From: Metallyticus violacea | Taxonomy: Eukaryota; Arthropoda; Insecta; Mantodea; Metallyticidae | Direction: 5' to 3' | DNA: 64,000 nt | NCBI GenBank assembly: GCA_030762175.1 | Contig: CM060835.1 | Span: forward strand, 85,090,001-85,154,000 | Shown here: piece by piece, positions 1 through 12,100 of the stretch | How the letters are laid out: every line of letters starts with the position of its first letter | How positions within the stretch are numbered: position 1 is the stretch's first letter | Program-made: the position numbers and the translations under genes | The notes under the pieces: model-generated | What the model was told of the DNA's origin: nothing | The model's database searches: none | What the model saw: only the letters and a program-made list of their open reading frames with translations

Positions 1-2978
1 TAAAGCAGTGCTATTGATGGATGCTGCAGCATACATGAAGAAGGCAATGCTTATCTGAAAATGATTTATGTTACATGTATTGCACATGAATTATCAAAAA
101 AATTAAAACTGTATATAAATTTATTTTTAATGGGAAAGGGGGGAAATTTTTTGAAAGTAATTCACACATTCAAGGGTAAAAATTCTAACAAACTCCTACT
201 CTTATGTAATCAATTTGCTTACACTAAGTACAATATAATTCTAACAAACTGTTGCTACCCACACTGGTATTAATGTGATAAGAGAACTTGGCTTGATGCA
301 ATACAGTATTATGCAGAGCATTTTTATGGTTTTGTCTGTGTTGTTAATGAACTGAACAGAAATTTTTGCACTTTCAATTTTAATTTTTCAGGAAATGTTA
401 AGTGATATAGTGTTAAAAACCTCATAGGGTTTAGGATTCTGACCCACTCACATGCTCTGGTGTGAGCTCTGCAGACCCTTCTTTTGATATTTCTCATGTT
501 ATTTAAAATATACCACCAGACATCCGAGCCTCTCCCTTCTGAGAGTTATCTGAATGGGTTCAACTCAGTGTGGCAGTATGTTCCCCTGACTCCATAGTAA
601 TTGGCTACACTGTGATGAATTGCCTACAAATGCTTGCATTACCTACCTGCAGAATTGGAAAGACTGATGCTAGATTAGGCCACCTTACTAGTTAAAGAAG
701 GTGGTACTGGTAACCTAGCAAGAAGGCAAAGGCACATGTGAGCAGTGTATCTGCTTCCACCATGTTGGTTTTGGAAACAAGGTGCCGACCTAAGGTCAAA
801 CTCACCAGAAGGGTGGCAGGGGAGAAAATTGAACTATTGAAAAATTACTTGGCATATATGTCTACTAACCTCAGTTTCCTTTGCAGTACAATTGCAAAAC
901 ATGAAATGGATGGAATCCTTGTGTCAGAAAAATCATAACAGTCCTATAAATGTAAAGCACAAGATGTTAGAAAGAGTTGTGGATTTCACAGTATAATTCA
1001 AATTTCAAATGTGTGGATGAACAGCAAGAAAAGAATATTGATGTGAATGTGAGTGGCATGTCCAGCTTTAAATTTACCAGCCAGACTTCTTATGATATGT
1101 GATCCTCATTTTTCAATATGAGTCATTGTTTTATGATAACTGTTATTTAGATGGATAACATGAGAATGACTCTCACTGTACATTGAATCCTTCAGCAATT
1201 GGTAAGGTGTGGTATAAATTATATTGATCTGGGACATATGCTGTTTGCATGTTTATATTATAAAAGATTTCAAATATAATTAAATTTAATTAAGATTATT
1301 TGTGATTGACTCCAACTACACAATCTTATTGGCTCCACTTATTTATATGTAGAACATGTTTTGCAGGCCATTGTCTGCATTCTCAGCTGTCAACTGCTAG
1401 ATTATTTACAGTGTTCCTTTAGGGATGCATATTCTGCTCTGGTGCAGGTAATCTCTAGAAGTGTTGAAAGTTCATTTATCTGTCTGAATTTATAAATGTA
1501 AATTTTCTCTCAGTTTTCTCTGTAAATCCCTGTGCTGACTAATAATTTTATTTTTTTAACTGTGTCATGGTTTTCTGTTGAGAAATGAGATGCTACCACT
1601 GATTTTTCCATTTATTTATATTTTTTGTAACTGTAGAGTTCTTTTAATTGTTGTTTCTCTCATTATAGACTTTTTTTATTCTCCACGTTTTATTTTGGTA
1701 AATGCCTGCTTTTTTTCTCAGATGGAATAAAATTTCTGCCTATTGAACTTCTGTACTTTTTTGTGAACTAGTTCTTTGCTAAAGCCATTATTTCTATTTG
1801 CCTATATTCTTTGAAGAATTCTTCCTTGTTAATTAATGGGAAGGTAAACAAGCTAAAATTTGTGTGTGTTTGTTTTGTTTTGTTTTTGTTTGTTTTTTGT
1901 TTTTTTGTTTTTTTTAATAAGTTCCTCATTCTTGAACTCTTACTTTTTGTGAACTAGTTCTTGCTAAAGCCATTTTTAATTGCTGTTCTTTCTTTGTGCT
2001 TGTATTCTTTGGAAAATTCTAATATTTTAATTTCTTGAGTATGTACAGAGATTGATACAGTTCAATACAGGGAAGTTTGAACTTTCTTTACCAAAAATTA
2101 ACTTCCAAATTGGAAAAAGATTAAGTATATTCAAGTGAAGATACTACTGTTCTGGTAAAGCAACCAACTGCACTAATAGGGAAGTAAAATAATACAAAAA
2201 GAAAATGTGATTAAACAACTGAAAAGTGAACAAAAGGTTACGCACATCTATTATAGTTTCATTCAGTTTGATTAATAATGCAGAGTTGTCACTGCAGGTA
2301 CTCAAAATCCCTCTAGGATTATATACCCAGTTTCATATCATTTAGGGATGACTGTTCCAAGCGCCAATGTGGCAAATTAGCCTTTGAAATATTTACCTAA
2401 ACAATCTTTGACTGTAAACTGCAGATATTTTAGAGAACAAATGCTATGCATATCCCAATAGAATTTGAATCGGCTGAAAAAATCTCATGAACACAGAAGA
2501 AAGATTGTTCTGAATGTCATGCTATAATGTGACTGAAAGTTCATGTAAAGATTAAGGAAAATTATTTTAAACAATTTTTTTTCTAAAAATCTTTCTTGTT
2601 CAAAATGTGGGCTCTTAAATTTTTTTTTGCCAAAACTTAAAGTAGAATTAAGTGGATAGTCTTCATTAAAGACGATTATAAAACTAATGCAATTGAAAAG
2701 AGCAAATAAAATCAATTTAATAAACAAAAACATCTAAAATAAAATTTTTCTTTCATAAACTTTTGCATTTAAAATAGGAGTTTATCTTTTTAGAAGGTAA
2801 AGAGAGCTATCCACTCATTTCTAATATGACATTTAGCTAGCTTTTTCCCTTGTTACCAAAATCAGAAGATTTTTTTTTCACAAGTTTAAAATTTAGGCTA
2901 AGCAGATAGTTTAGAAACAATGAAAATTGATTTGACAGTATTTTTATATGCTGTTTCATTTCCAACATTATGTTACAG
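1..2978 (+). other. MDN1 intron (left part), mostly unassigned
   Basis: The 3' part of an intron preceding exon a. Apart from the old Penelope relic at about 1,290-2,080, I see no gene-like structure. ORFs here are short, AT-rich and without splice-site context. Confidence 0.6.
1290..2080 (-). mobile_element. Old Penelope-like element relic
   Basis: Read on the minus strand, this matches the 3' end and GIY-YIG region of the intact copy at 52-54 kb, with the same order of landmarks. These are an ACTACACA...CTTATTGGCTCCACTT end, then TATTCTGCTCTGGTG, then the segment corresponding to the GIY-YIG domain, then GAACTAGTTCTT...AAAGCCAT. There are many stops and indels and no open frame, so it is an old, dead copy. 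The boundaries are approximate. Confidence 0.7.
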
Positions 2979-3188
2979 ATTACAGAGCTGAAAACAAAGC
3001 TACAAGCTCAAGAATTGCAGTCAACCATATTGCTTGGTGTAAGCTTAAAGGACTTGAGTGAAAGTAATTTGCATCCCCGCATAACAGGTATGAGGACCAG
3101 GATGAATTACCTTCAGGGTAAGGAAAAAGAACTGAAGAAACATGTGGCCGTAAGACCAAGCCCATCACAGTACAGCAAACTTTCCACA
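2979..3188 (+). CDS. MDN1: MDN1 exon a
   Basis: The 210-bp exon is phase 0 at both ends. The acceptor is ttatgttacag and the donor is gtaagt. It encodes 70 residues of charged helix (ITELKTKLQAQELQ, then YLQGKEKELKKHV) and ends KLST. By itself it is weakly diagnostic. It is assigned to midasin because its phase, strand and helical character fit the next exon. It is not the first exon of the gene: no start codon context is visible and a proper acceptor precedes it. Confidence 0.8.
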
Positions 3189-6100
3189 GTAAGTTCGATA
3201 AAATGGAAATAACTTTAGATGTTTATATGTGTTGCTTTTCTATATGTTAATAACTTTAGAGAATTCTATTTCTTTTGAATCTATATTTTTCTCTTCCAGT
3301 ATTTTTCCCTTTCTTACAATAATTAATCTTTGTATTATTCAGAAGATAATAGTTTGATTGTTCAATAATTTCTATATGTCTGTTAAATGAAAAAATTATA
3401 TGGAAAAAATATGTTTGACTTAAAGCATTCATTTCACCATACAGAAATAATTTCTCTTAGTGTTGTATTTTGCTCTGCTAATATTGGCAACGTTTGCAAA
3501 TCATTACTAAATTAAAACATAGTACATTTAAATCTGAATCATTTAGACATTAATTTTAATCACTGAAATAATCTAGTAACCCAATTATATACTTTACTAC
3601 CACTGTGATAATGCTATTATTTCATTACCAATCTAATCACTCTGACTACACCCACACATATCAACTAGAGATAATGTTTCATTGCTGTAATATGTCCCTT
3701 CTTCCTGTAGTTCTTACCCATCATGCATTATTTGAAACTTTACTGGATTTAATGTTTACCCACAAGCCTGAAAAAATACTGCCTATAATAGAAACTGTAA
3801 CTACACAATGTAATAGATAGCTTTGACAATTGTAAGACATTAAAGTTTGTATTACATATTCAACATACCTTTGTAATTGTTTTACAGGAGAAAAATGAAC
3901 TGTTTTCATGCTTTTCTTCTTTAAGCAAGAACAAGCAGCAAGTGGATTAGCTTACTCGTTCCAGACATGCAAATGCCTAGGTGGTCACTTGGGCAAGTGC
4001 ATTCTCTCAGCTTACTGTGTAACTAGAAAGAAATAGGCATCTTCCCCCAATAGTCATCTCATCCCAATTCACTCTAATTAACAAGATTTCAAAGAAATCA
4101 ATGTCCAAGAAGATAGCTGAAGTAACTTTATAAGAATGTAATATAAAATGGTTCCAGTGTAAGAATAATTGCAAACCATTTCATATTAATTGCTTATAAT
4201 GCCATCCACAAAAGGTGGAACACAATGATGGAAATCAGTAAAATAGGGAAATATCAACTATTTAAAAACAAGATAAACGCAGTACTCAGCCTAAATAGCT
4301 AAATTATTTATGACAAACCAAGCAAAGAGGAAAGCCAAAATAAGACATGTCTCATTGAATCAATCACTCTTGACTTGTTTTAATGTGTTGATATGATTTT
4401 AAGTAGTTTTACTGTTAATCTACCTAAGATTTTAAGATTATTTGACTGTGTTGGTTCCTACATTCATCATTAATGTCTGACTATGTTGTCCTATGCGTTA
4501 ATCCTATCTTTCCAAATGGCAAGATTCTCTCAGTTTGTGTTTTTGCTCCACATCATTTTCACAGTACATCAGTGATATTTGTAACCATGGTAAATACACC
4601 TCTATGCTGTTTACATGCAATTTTTATGTACATTATTGAACTAATGACATTCATGAAACAGTAACAAACATTGATCAGGATCGTGGCTCATTTCACTTAT
4701 AGATATGTAACCTAGACTTTAGTCTTAATCCCTTTAACTTGCAGGCAATTGTGATTGGAGTCAATTGTAGATAGTAAACTCTGAGGAATGAAATGCATTC
4801 TGTAATCAATATGTTTATTTAAGTTCTTACCTGATGCACAAAAAGCAATGTACTCATAATATGTGCACGTATTACAACTGGGAATTTTTTTTTTTTTTTT
4901 TTTTTTTTTACACTATCCCTCATGGTGCTGTCTTGTGGTTACAAGGGCCATTTGTCTTGTTTGGGAATATAGATATGAATCAATTTTCTCTCCTCTGTCA
5001 ATAAAAGGTTTCCAAAGTTCCATACTTCTGATTACCATTATCAAGTAGCCTAAACTTTAATACATGTTCTTTATTTGAAATAATCGTATTGTTATACTTA
5101 GGGTATTGGAAATAAGCATATGCAAGCAGTTTTTCAGAGAATTAAAAAGTCTGTTTTGAGGGCATATAAATGAACATGAAGGAAAACAACTAACTGTTTA
5201 GAAATGTTCTTTATGTTACATTTCATTAATTACTGGGTGTTGCAATTTGATGAATGACATTTGTCTCTTGATAGCAACAGTAACCATAAGCTGATTGATG
5301 GCTGAGGTTATTTGAAACTAAAGTTGTGTACCTGATACATTCAAGTAAATTCATGCATCATATAGACAAGATCAATGCTTAAGCTAATTTTTTAATTTTA
5401 CTCAATTATACGTATAGAAATCAAGCAAGGATCAAGATGGTTATCCCTGGTTGCACAGAAAAATTCATGAATCATTAGGATGCATAAGAAAGAGCAAAAG
5501 TCACAACTTTCAGATTGCAACTAGTAGTAGTACTAGGAATAAGAGAATTATTAATTATACTAGTGTGTGTGTGTTTACAGTCGTATATATTCATAATTAT
5601 TATCTAGTTATTTATTTCTTTGTTTGTTTATATATATATGTGTGTGTGTTAAAATATACATATAAATATATAAAATGCATCATAGTGTCAATCACACACA
5701 CCAGTGGAGGCAATCCCTGCTTGAACGCACAAAACCATTACATTATATACCACACATTAAATGCTCATAAATCTATAATACTCATCAAATTAAAAGAAAT
5801 GTGGAAGAAAAACTTTTACTTGCAATTACCAATTTTTACCAAAGGCTGTCAAAAATGATAGAATGCACATAGGCACCATTTTGAACAACTGTTGTAAGAC
5901 AGATAGTGGCATTTATAAATAAAACTATGTCCATGCTTTTATTGTCCAATAATAAAGCATGGGGAGATAATGTACCAGTTTTGGGCAGGCAGAAAGGATT
6001 TCCTCCACTGGTGCGATCGGACAGGGTTGTCTGCTCTGGCATGCAGTTAGCACAAAGCTCACTGGAAAGCAAATATATGTAAAAACAACATGTTCAGATC

Positions 6101-9100
6101 ATACAAGTAAGAAACACTTAAAAATAATATACAACAACCAATATTTTTAGGCAACTAAATGTCCTTAATGGACACAGAACCATTGAGGCATGTGTTATTT
6201 TTAAGAGTTTTTTCTCGAATGACCTGACATTTTGCTCGTACATATTAGTTTCATTATTCAATAAAGTAATTTTATATCTTTCATATTCAGTATACATAAG
6301 TACATGGTGTTCTGCTTAAAGATATGAAAAAATAAATGATTACCATTTAAAAACAGTAGAAGTTATTGTTGTATGATTTGCATCTTACAAGATAGAGAAA
6401 CTGTCCAACTTTATACAACAGTGTGAAGAATGTGTGCATATATCATCAATTTTTAATTTGAGGACAATGCTAGCTAGTGCTATGTATTCAGTAAACACAA
6501 TATGTATGCTATAGATACAACAACAAAAGATTCTGTTCATATTGTGGTTAGCAGAATAGAAATATATTATGCATTTAGACATAGGTTCACCTTAAATGAA
6601 ATGAGTGAATTCTAAATGTCTGCAGGGCAACTGGGGCGCATACACACACACATCAAAATTTCATTAACTATTCTAAACTTGGAGAATTTCTACATGTTAT
6701 GTCAAAAGGTATGTTAATAAACTATTACTTTAACTTCAAATTATTACTTATTTCTCAATATCTCTAAGCTGAACACCCTGTATATTCTTTTTAACTTTTA
6801 GCTGTCATTGGTCTTTGAAATAAACTACCCAATTAATGAATGTTGCATACATATGTTTTATTCTAGTGGATGAGCTCTCAAAATTGCTTTGTAATGTACT
6901 TATATCACTAATAACATTAGGTTACAAATGAAAACTTTTTTTCTGAGGTACAATTAAAAATAGGTGACTTTTACTAGTTTCAGTGCATAGAATAAAAAAT
7001 ACATTCCGTTTTTCTGTAGCACATCTCGTTTTGGCAATATGATGATGTTCAATGAAAATATAGTTATAAAATTTGAAAAATATTATTACACACTCATATA
7101 CAACTTTTAAAGAAAATAAAAATAATAATAGCATGAAAGCATACCTGAATTTGAGAATGTATGTTACTTATCTTGTGTACCCCTTTTTCCTTTCACATTG
7201 AACTGAAGTGTATTTGATTTTTTCAAGTGTTCTCTGATAGGTTTGTTGCATGCAAGATACAGTAATCAACCATCATATGTATGTCCCAACATCCCTGATA
7301 GCCTCTTTCAGTCCTGGTGAAACCTTTGACCATACTCTTCACTGACAGCTCCTAAATTCAATGGGAAGTAGTCAAGATGTGACTTGAGGAAATGAAACTT
7401 CAAGCTCATATTACAGTCGAGCAGTCTGAAATTTTCCAGCATATTTCTGACAATTTCTTTATATTGAGGGTCTTTCACATTGCCCAGAAATTTCTTTACA
7501 ACCTCTCTGAATCCATTCCGTACATCTTTTTCAATTTCATTCATAGAGTTGGTAAAATTAACATCTTTCATCAATTTCCTTATCTGTGGTCCATCAAATA
7601 CTTCCTCTCTGATTTTAACCTATGACAATGATGGAAACTTTGTGTATAAGTACTGGAAACGAGGGCAACTTTTGTCAAGTGCTTTTGCAAATTGTTTCAT
7701 CATGCCAAGTTTTATGTGTAGTGGAGGGAGTAGAATTTTTTGACAATCAACAAGAGGCACATTAGTAACATTTTTTTATCCAGGTTCCAGTTGCTGGAAT
7801 GGCTCTCAGGCCATTGGTCAATTTCCTAATGTTTGTCCCTCGCCCTGCTATCTGATTTGCAAAGAAAACAAGAGAATTTTGTGTATCCTCTCAGTTGTCC
7901 TAGTAATAGACCAATGACCTTCAAGTCACCACATATTTGCCACTTATGGTTACAGTACTTAATTTTCTGAATAACAAGCTCCAGAGTTTCATAAGACTCT
8001 CTTAGGTTTGTAGAATGTGCAAGTGGTATTAAAGCTAACTTGTTGCCATTATGAAGTAACGCTGCCTTAAGATTTCGTTTGAAAGAATCAATAAAAAGAG
8101 GCAAGTTACTTGACTCATATGCTTCCCTGCTTAACTGTGGAATAAGATTACACACATCCACACAAAATACAAGTTCATTTTCTTCTGCTTAGTACATGTG
8201 GAACTGTTTTTCACAATTCCTATACCAAGAAAATGTAACGCTGGGTGATAATAAATTCTTCTCCTGTAGTTTTGAGCTCAGTAATTTACTTTTTTGTTTT
8301 GTGAGGCCTAAATCCCTCACTAAATCATTTTACACAAATTGGTTAAACTCTGGTGATAAATTGTCAAATTCTTCTGGACCAGAAACCAACTCATTGTTGG
8401 TCGGAACTGCTTTCAGATTCACTAAAATTCAGGTCTGTTGGTGGTGTAGGTATTGGTAATTTGGGTCCATGAGGAATAGATCATGTAACTGAGTTCAGAT
8501 TTAGATATTTAATTCCTGCCCTTTGTGTGTGGGTGTGGGTGTGTGTCCAGCAACTTTGCACATGCAAAAGTAACAATCTTCATGTTGATTCTGCTGCTCT
8601 CTCCACATCATTGGTTTGGCAAATGACGTTGTCTTCCATTTTCCTTCATATCAATAATGTAATCCCTCAGCACTACTGTTACATGCAAAATGAGGCATGA
8701 ACGATTTATCCTGATCACCAACTTTCTCTTTGAAATATGAGTAATATAATTTTTTGTGAGTCTGTTTTACGTATCTTCCCATCAAACATGTAACACCCAC
8801 AAATATAACAAAATTTCTGTGGACTTTGTAGACACTGTCTCCTGCATAATCTGGATGTAGAAATCATACTCAAACTTTTATTTTAGCACTACACAAATGG
8901 AAGATGAACATGCATATTAACACAAATTTTCAGCTCAAGTGAAGTTGAGATATATGATAGCTGTAAATGTAAACATAAATACCTTGCAAGAAGACAGACT
9001 TGACCCCATAGAACAAAATTGATAAGTGCTGGGAATATAAACATAAACATCTGGGTGATAAGGGAGGACAGAAGTGAGCTGATTAGGAAGAAAATCAACA

Positions 9101-12100
9101 ACAGATTTAGAATAACATAATGAAATGTAGCAGTAAGCTGTATAAGCTGAATGAATTTAACACTGAACATATATGCATATACTATAAAATCTAGATGTGA
9201 TAGCCAAAAACGGACTTCATTTTTTAAATCAGGGCACTGATTTCCATATAAATATAGTCACATATTTTCCTTTATGCCGCAGAATCGATGTAGACTAGCG
9301 TAATGTTCATATAGTTTTTGTTATAGTATTATAATTGTCTTTCGTTAAATGTTTGATCTTATGGGTTGTATTTCACCGTATAAGGAATTTTATTTTCATG
9401 TTTTTGAAGTTTGCATGGATGAAATTTCTAATAACCTGCCATTAGAAATAAAACCTAATAAAAATATATATTGTCATTCTTTATGATTACAGGATATAGA
9501 ATATTATACACGTACTCTAGCATCAAAACAGATAGCATTGAACCTGTGCAGTAGGCTTATATTAGTGCATGAGGAACTTTGCAATCCAGAAACAAAAGAA
9601 CAGGCTTATGAAGCAGCAAAACAGCTACTTTTGGAAGTGCAGTCTTGGCAAGAATCACAAGAGAACTTTTGTACCAAGTTCCGTTCTGAATATTTGGTGT
9701 GGTACCCTGATATGACGGTACCCATCTTGACTGGAGCATACATGGTAAGCTTTATATATGCACAGAAGCAGTATAAAAATATAAAAGTACATTAGCAGAG
9801 AAATTCATGCATTAAACAGCCAGAACATAAGTGAACATCTGCAGGTTTTGATATTTACAAAAAATTTTCAGCTATGAAATTTTTTGTTGCTAGTATAAGA
9901 TGTTAAATGGACAAAAATCATCACAGTAATCATTTTATTTTGTGGCTCCACCAGTTATACATATATATTAATTTTGATTAGAAGTTATTAGAATTGTGGC
10001 CTGTAATTAAATGTTGCCTCCAGACATTAATATTTATGTTGTTAATTATCTAGTGAGTTGATTAGATAAGCTTATGCTCCACTTACTGTTGAATTATGCA
10101 AAACTAGTTTCGTAGGCTTTTGCCTCCATCCTCAGTTGCCATTTTTTAAATAACCATTTAGGGAAATGTCTGTTTTGGTGCATTTTTATTTGAGTGCCTT
10201 TCATATTCTATATATCAATGCTTAGGTATAAGGTGTTGTTTCACATATGAAAAATCTTCAGCAAGTAAGCGCAACAAAAAAGCATTATGGTTTCAGTTGT
10301 CATTAATAAAACTATTCATAACTAAAATTAATATAAATGTGTATAATCTACAATTGATATAGCAAAAAAATCAGAAGTTGCAGAGGTTCCCTCCACCTCT
10401 CTCTCTCAAACTTGAATGCTTGGTTTCTGAAGTCAGCCATAGATAAGAACTTAAGATTACTGTAAACATAGATAGCTTTATTATTTAATACTGGTTCTAC
10501 AGTAAGGTTAATTGAGCTTACTGGGGGACTGCAGCTATGCATCTGGAAAAAGGGAGAAAGAGATGCTGCGCATAAAGTTAGTGTTTTTATATTAATATTT
10601 TAGTATTTATATTTTTACTAGAAACATAAAATGATATTGTACTTAAACTGATGGTAAGAATCACTATCTGCATTATAAAAGACTTTGAAAATGATGCTCC
10701 TCAGCAGCAATACATTGCCAGCATCTAAATAGGAAATTACTGTATTTCTTTGATAAGAACATAATGGCTTAGAAAACATATCTTGTTATTGAGAGATCCT
10801 GTCTCTCTTAACTTTTTAACAATTTGGCAAACAGTTTCTCTACTTGGAACATTGCCAGGATATTTTCTTGCAAATCACCTTATCACTTCCGTGCAACAAT
10901 CTTCTATTTTTACATATATATTGTACATAAAAGCCCATTCTATATTTTACATATTAAAGATTTGAAGCTTTCTTGGTGCTGATTGTTGATTGTGGCTTCA
11001 AGGGATACCATCCAAGTAAATTCATCGAATTTTAACCTCTCAGCCATCATGGCCTGCCTCAGGTTAGATCACATGTTTATGTAATGACATAACTAACGAC
11101 GAACAATTAGCTCACAATGAAAGCACCAAATGAGATATGAATGTACAACCATTTGCTGACAAAGCCTCTTCCAAACCAACTATAAGCTTCTACCTACACA
11201 TGCATTGTATGACCTTGATGACTGGCTTCTCCCTTTATGCAGCTGGGTTCTGCTGGCCCATAACTCAAGTAAGCTCAGTGTAAATTGTATGTGCCAAGCT
11301 AAGATTCAGTGAGGGATTTGTATAGTGCTTCATCAGAGTACAAAATGGCACTGCATATTTGTATAAATAATTTGCATTTCAGAAGTGAACAGTACCACAC
11401 ACTTAGATGATCTGTTTTTTGTTTTGATATAATTTTCTCTCTGCTGCTGAAGTTGGATGCTTCACCAGAGTAGCACATGCATGTTTTTCAATGTAGAATG
11501 AGTAATGGATGTAAATTAATGTTTTCCAGTAAAGTAATTACAATTTTGTAATTATCATCATTTGTTCCCACAGTTGAGCCATGGCATAAAACTGCTGGCA
11601 GATGCAGTTCATAAATTGTTGATCCTTTGCTCTGGCAATGTAGATATGGCATTAATAAGCCTTATTGATTTCCCTGCACAAACTTCAGATCAGCTTCTTC
11701 ATTCCTGTGAAGAACTGTTACATAATTCATTCATAGAGGAACCAGAAAAGAGCAGAGATTTAGAGTATCAGTAAGTAGCATTTAACAATTATTTCTAACT
11801 GCATTTGTACTAAATCTTGATTTTCAGATTATGTTGCAGTACGTCCCATGACATTAAAAATATTCCAAACCTGAAAAATGGACCAAATTAGCTGGCTATT
11901 TTATGCCTGAATATCTTGGTTCCCCACTTGGTAAGGGATTAGCTTATTTCTTATTCCTCTGCCATTTGTTAGAAACAAGTATAAATAAATTCAAAGGGTA
12001 CAATGGGTCCAAATGGATGCAAAGTGCAAATAGGTTCCCATTAGGGTTTCTACAATCCAGTGTTAGAATATTCGCAGCCTTTTACCCTCTTTACTCTTTT

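Larger units (their letters stand above)
3189..9492 (+). other. MDN1 intron, 6.3 kb
   Basis: It holds a minus-strand exon-like ORF (5,840-6,061) with a diverged inverted partial copy at about 5,700-5,800, and a decayed protein relic (7,308-8,161, minus). The rest (3.2-5.6 kb, 6.1-7.3 kb, 8.2-9.5 kb) is AT-rich, with poly-T at 4,887-4,910 and a GT/TA run near 5,565-5,650. I recognise nothing else. Confidence 0.5.

Noticed and set aside
1..60. Possible upstream MDN1 exon (LLMDAAAYMKKAMLI)
   Set aside because: The peptide looks plausible, but it ends at a stop with no GT donor before it and the left edge is cut off.
738..938. 66-codon ORF that could be a coding exon
   Set aside because: It lacks a suitable acceptor and donor in phase and resembles nothing I know. 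It may be part of an old repeat.
5451..5858. 135-codon plus-strand ORF
   Set aside because: Made largely of TA/GT-rich simple sequence with no splice or start context. Its only interesting part is the weak inverted similarity to 5,840-6,061.
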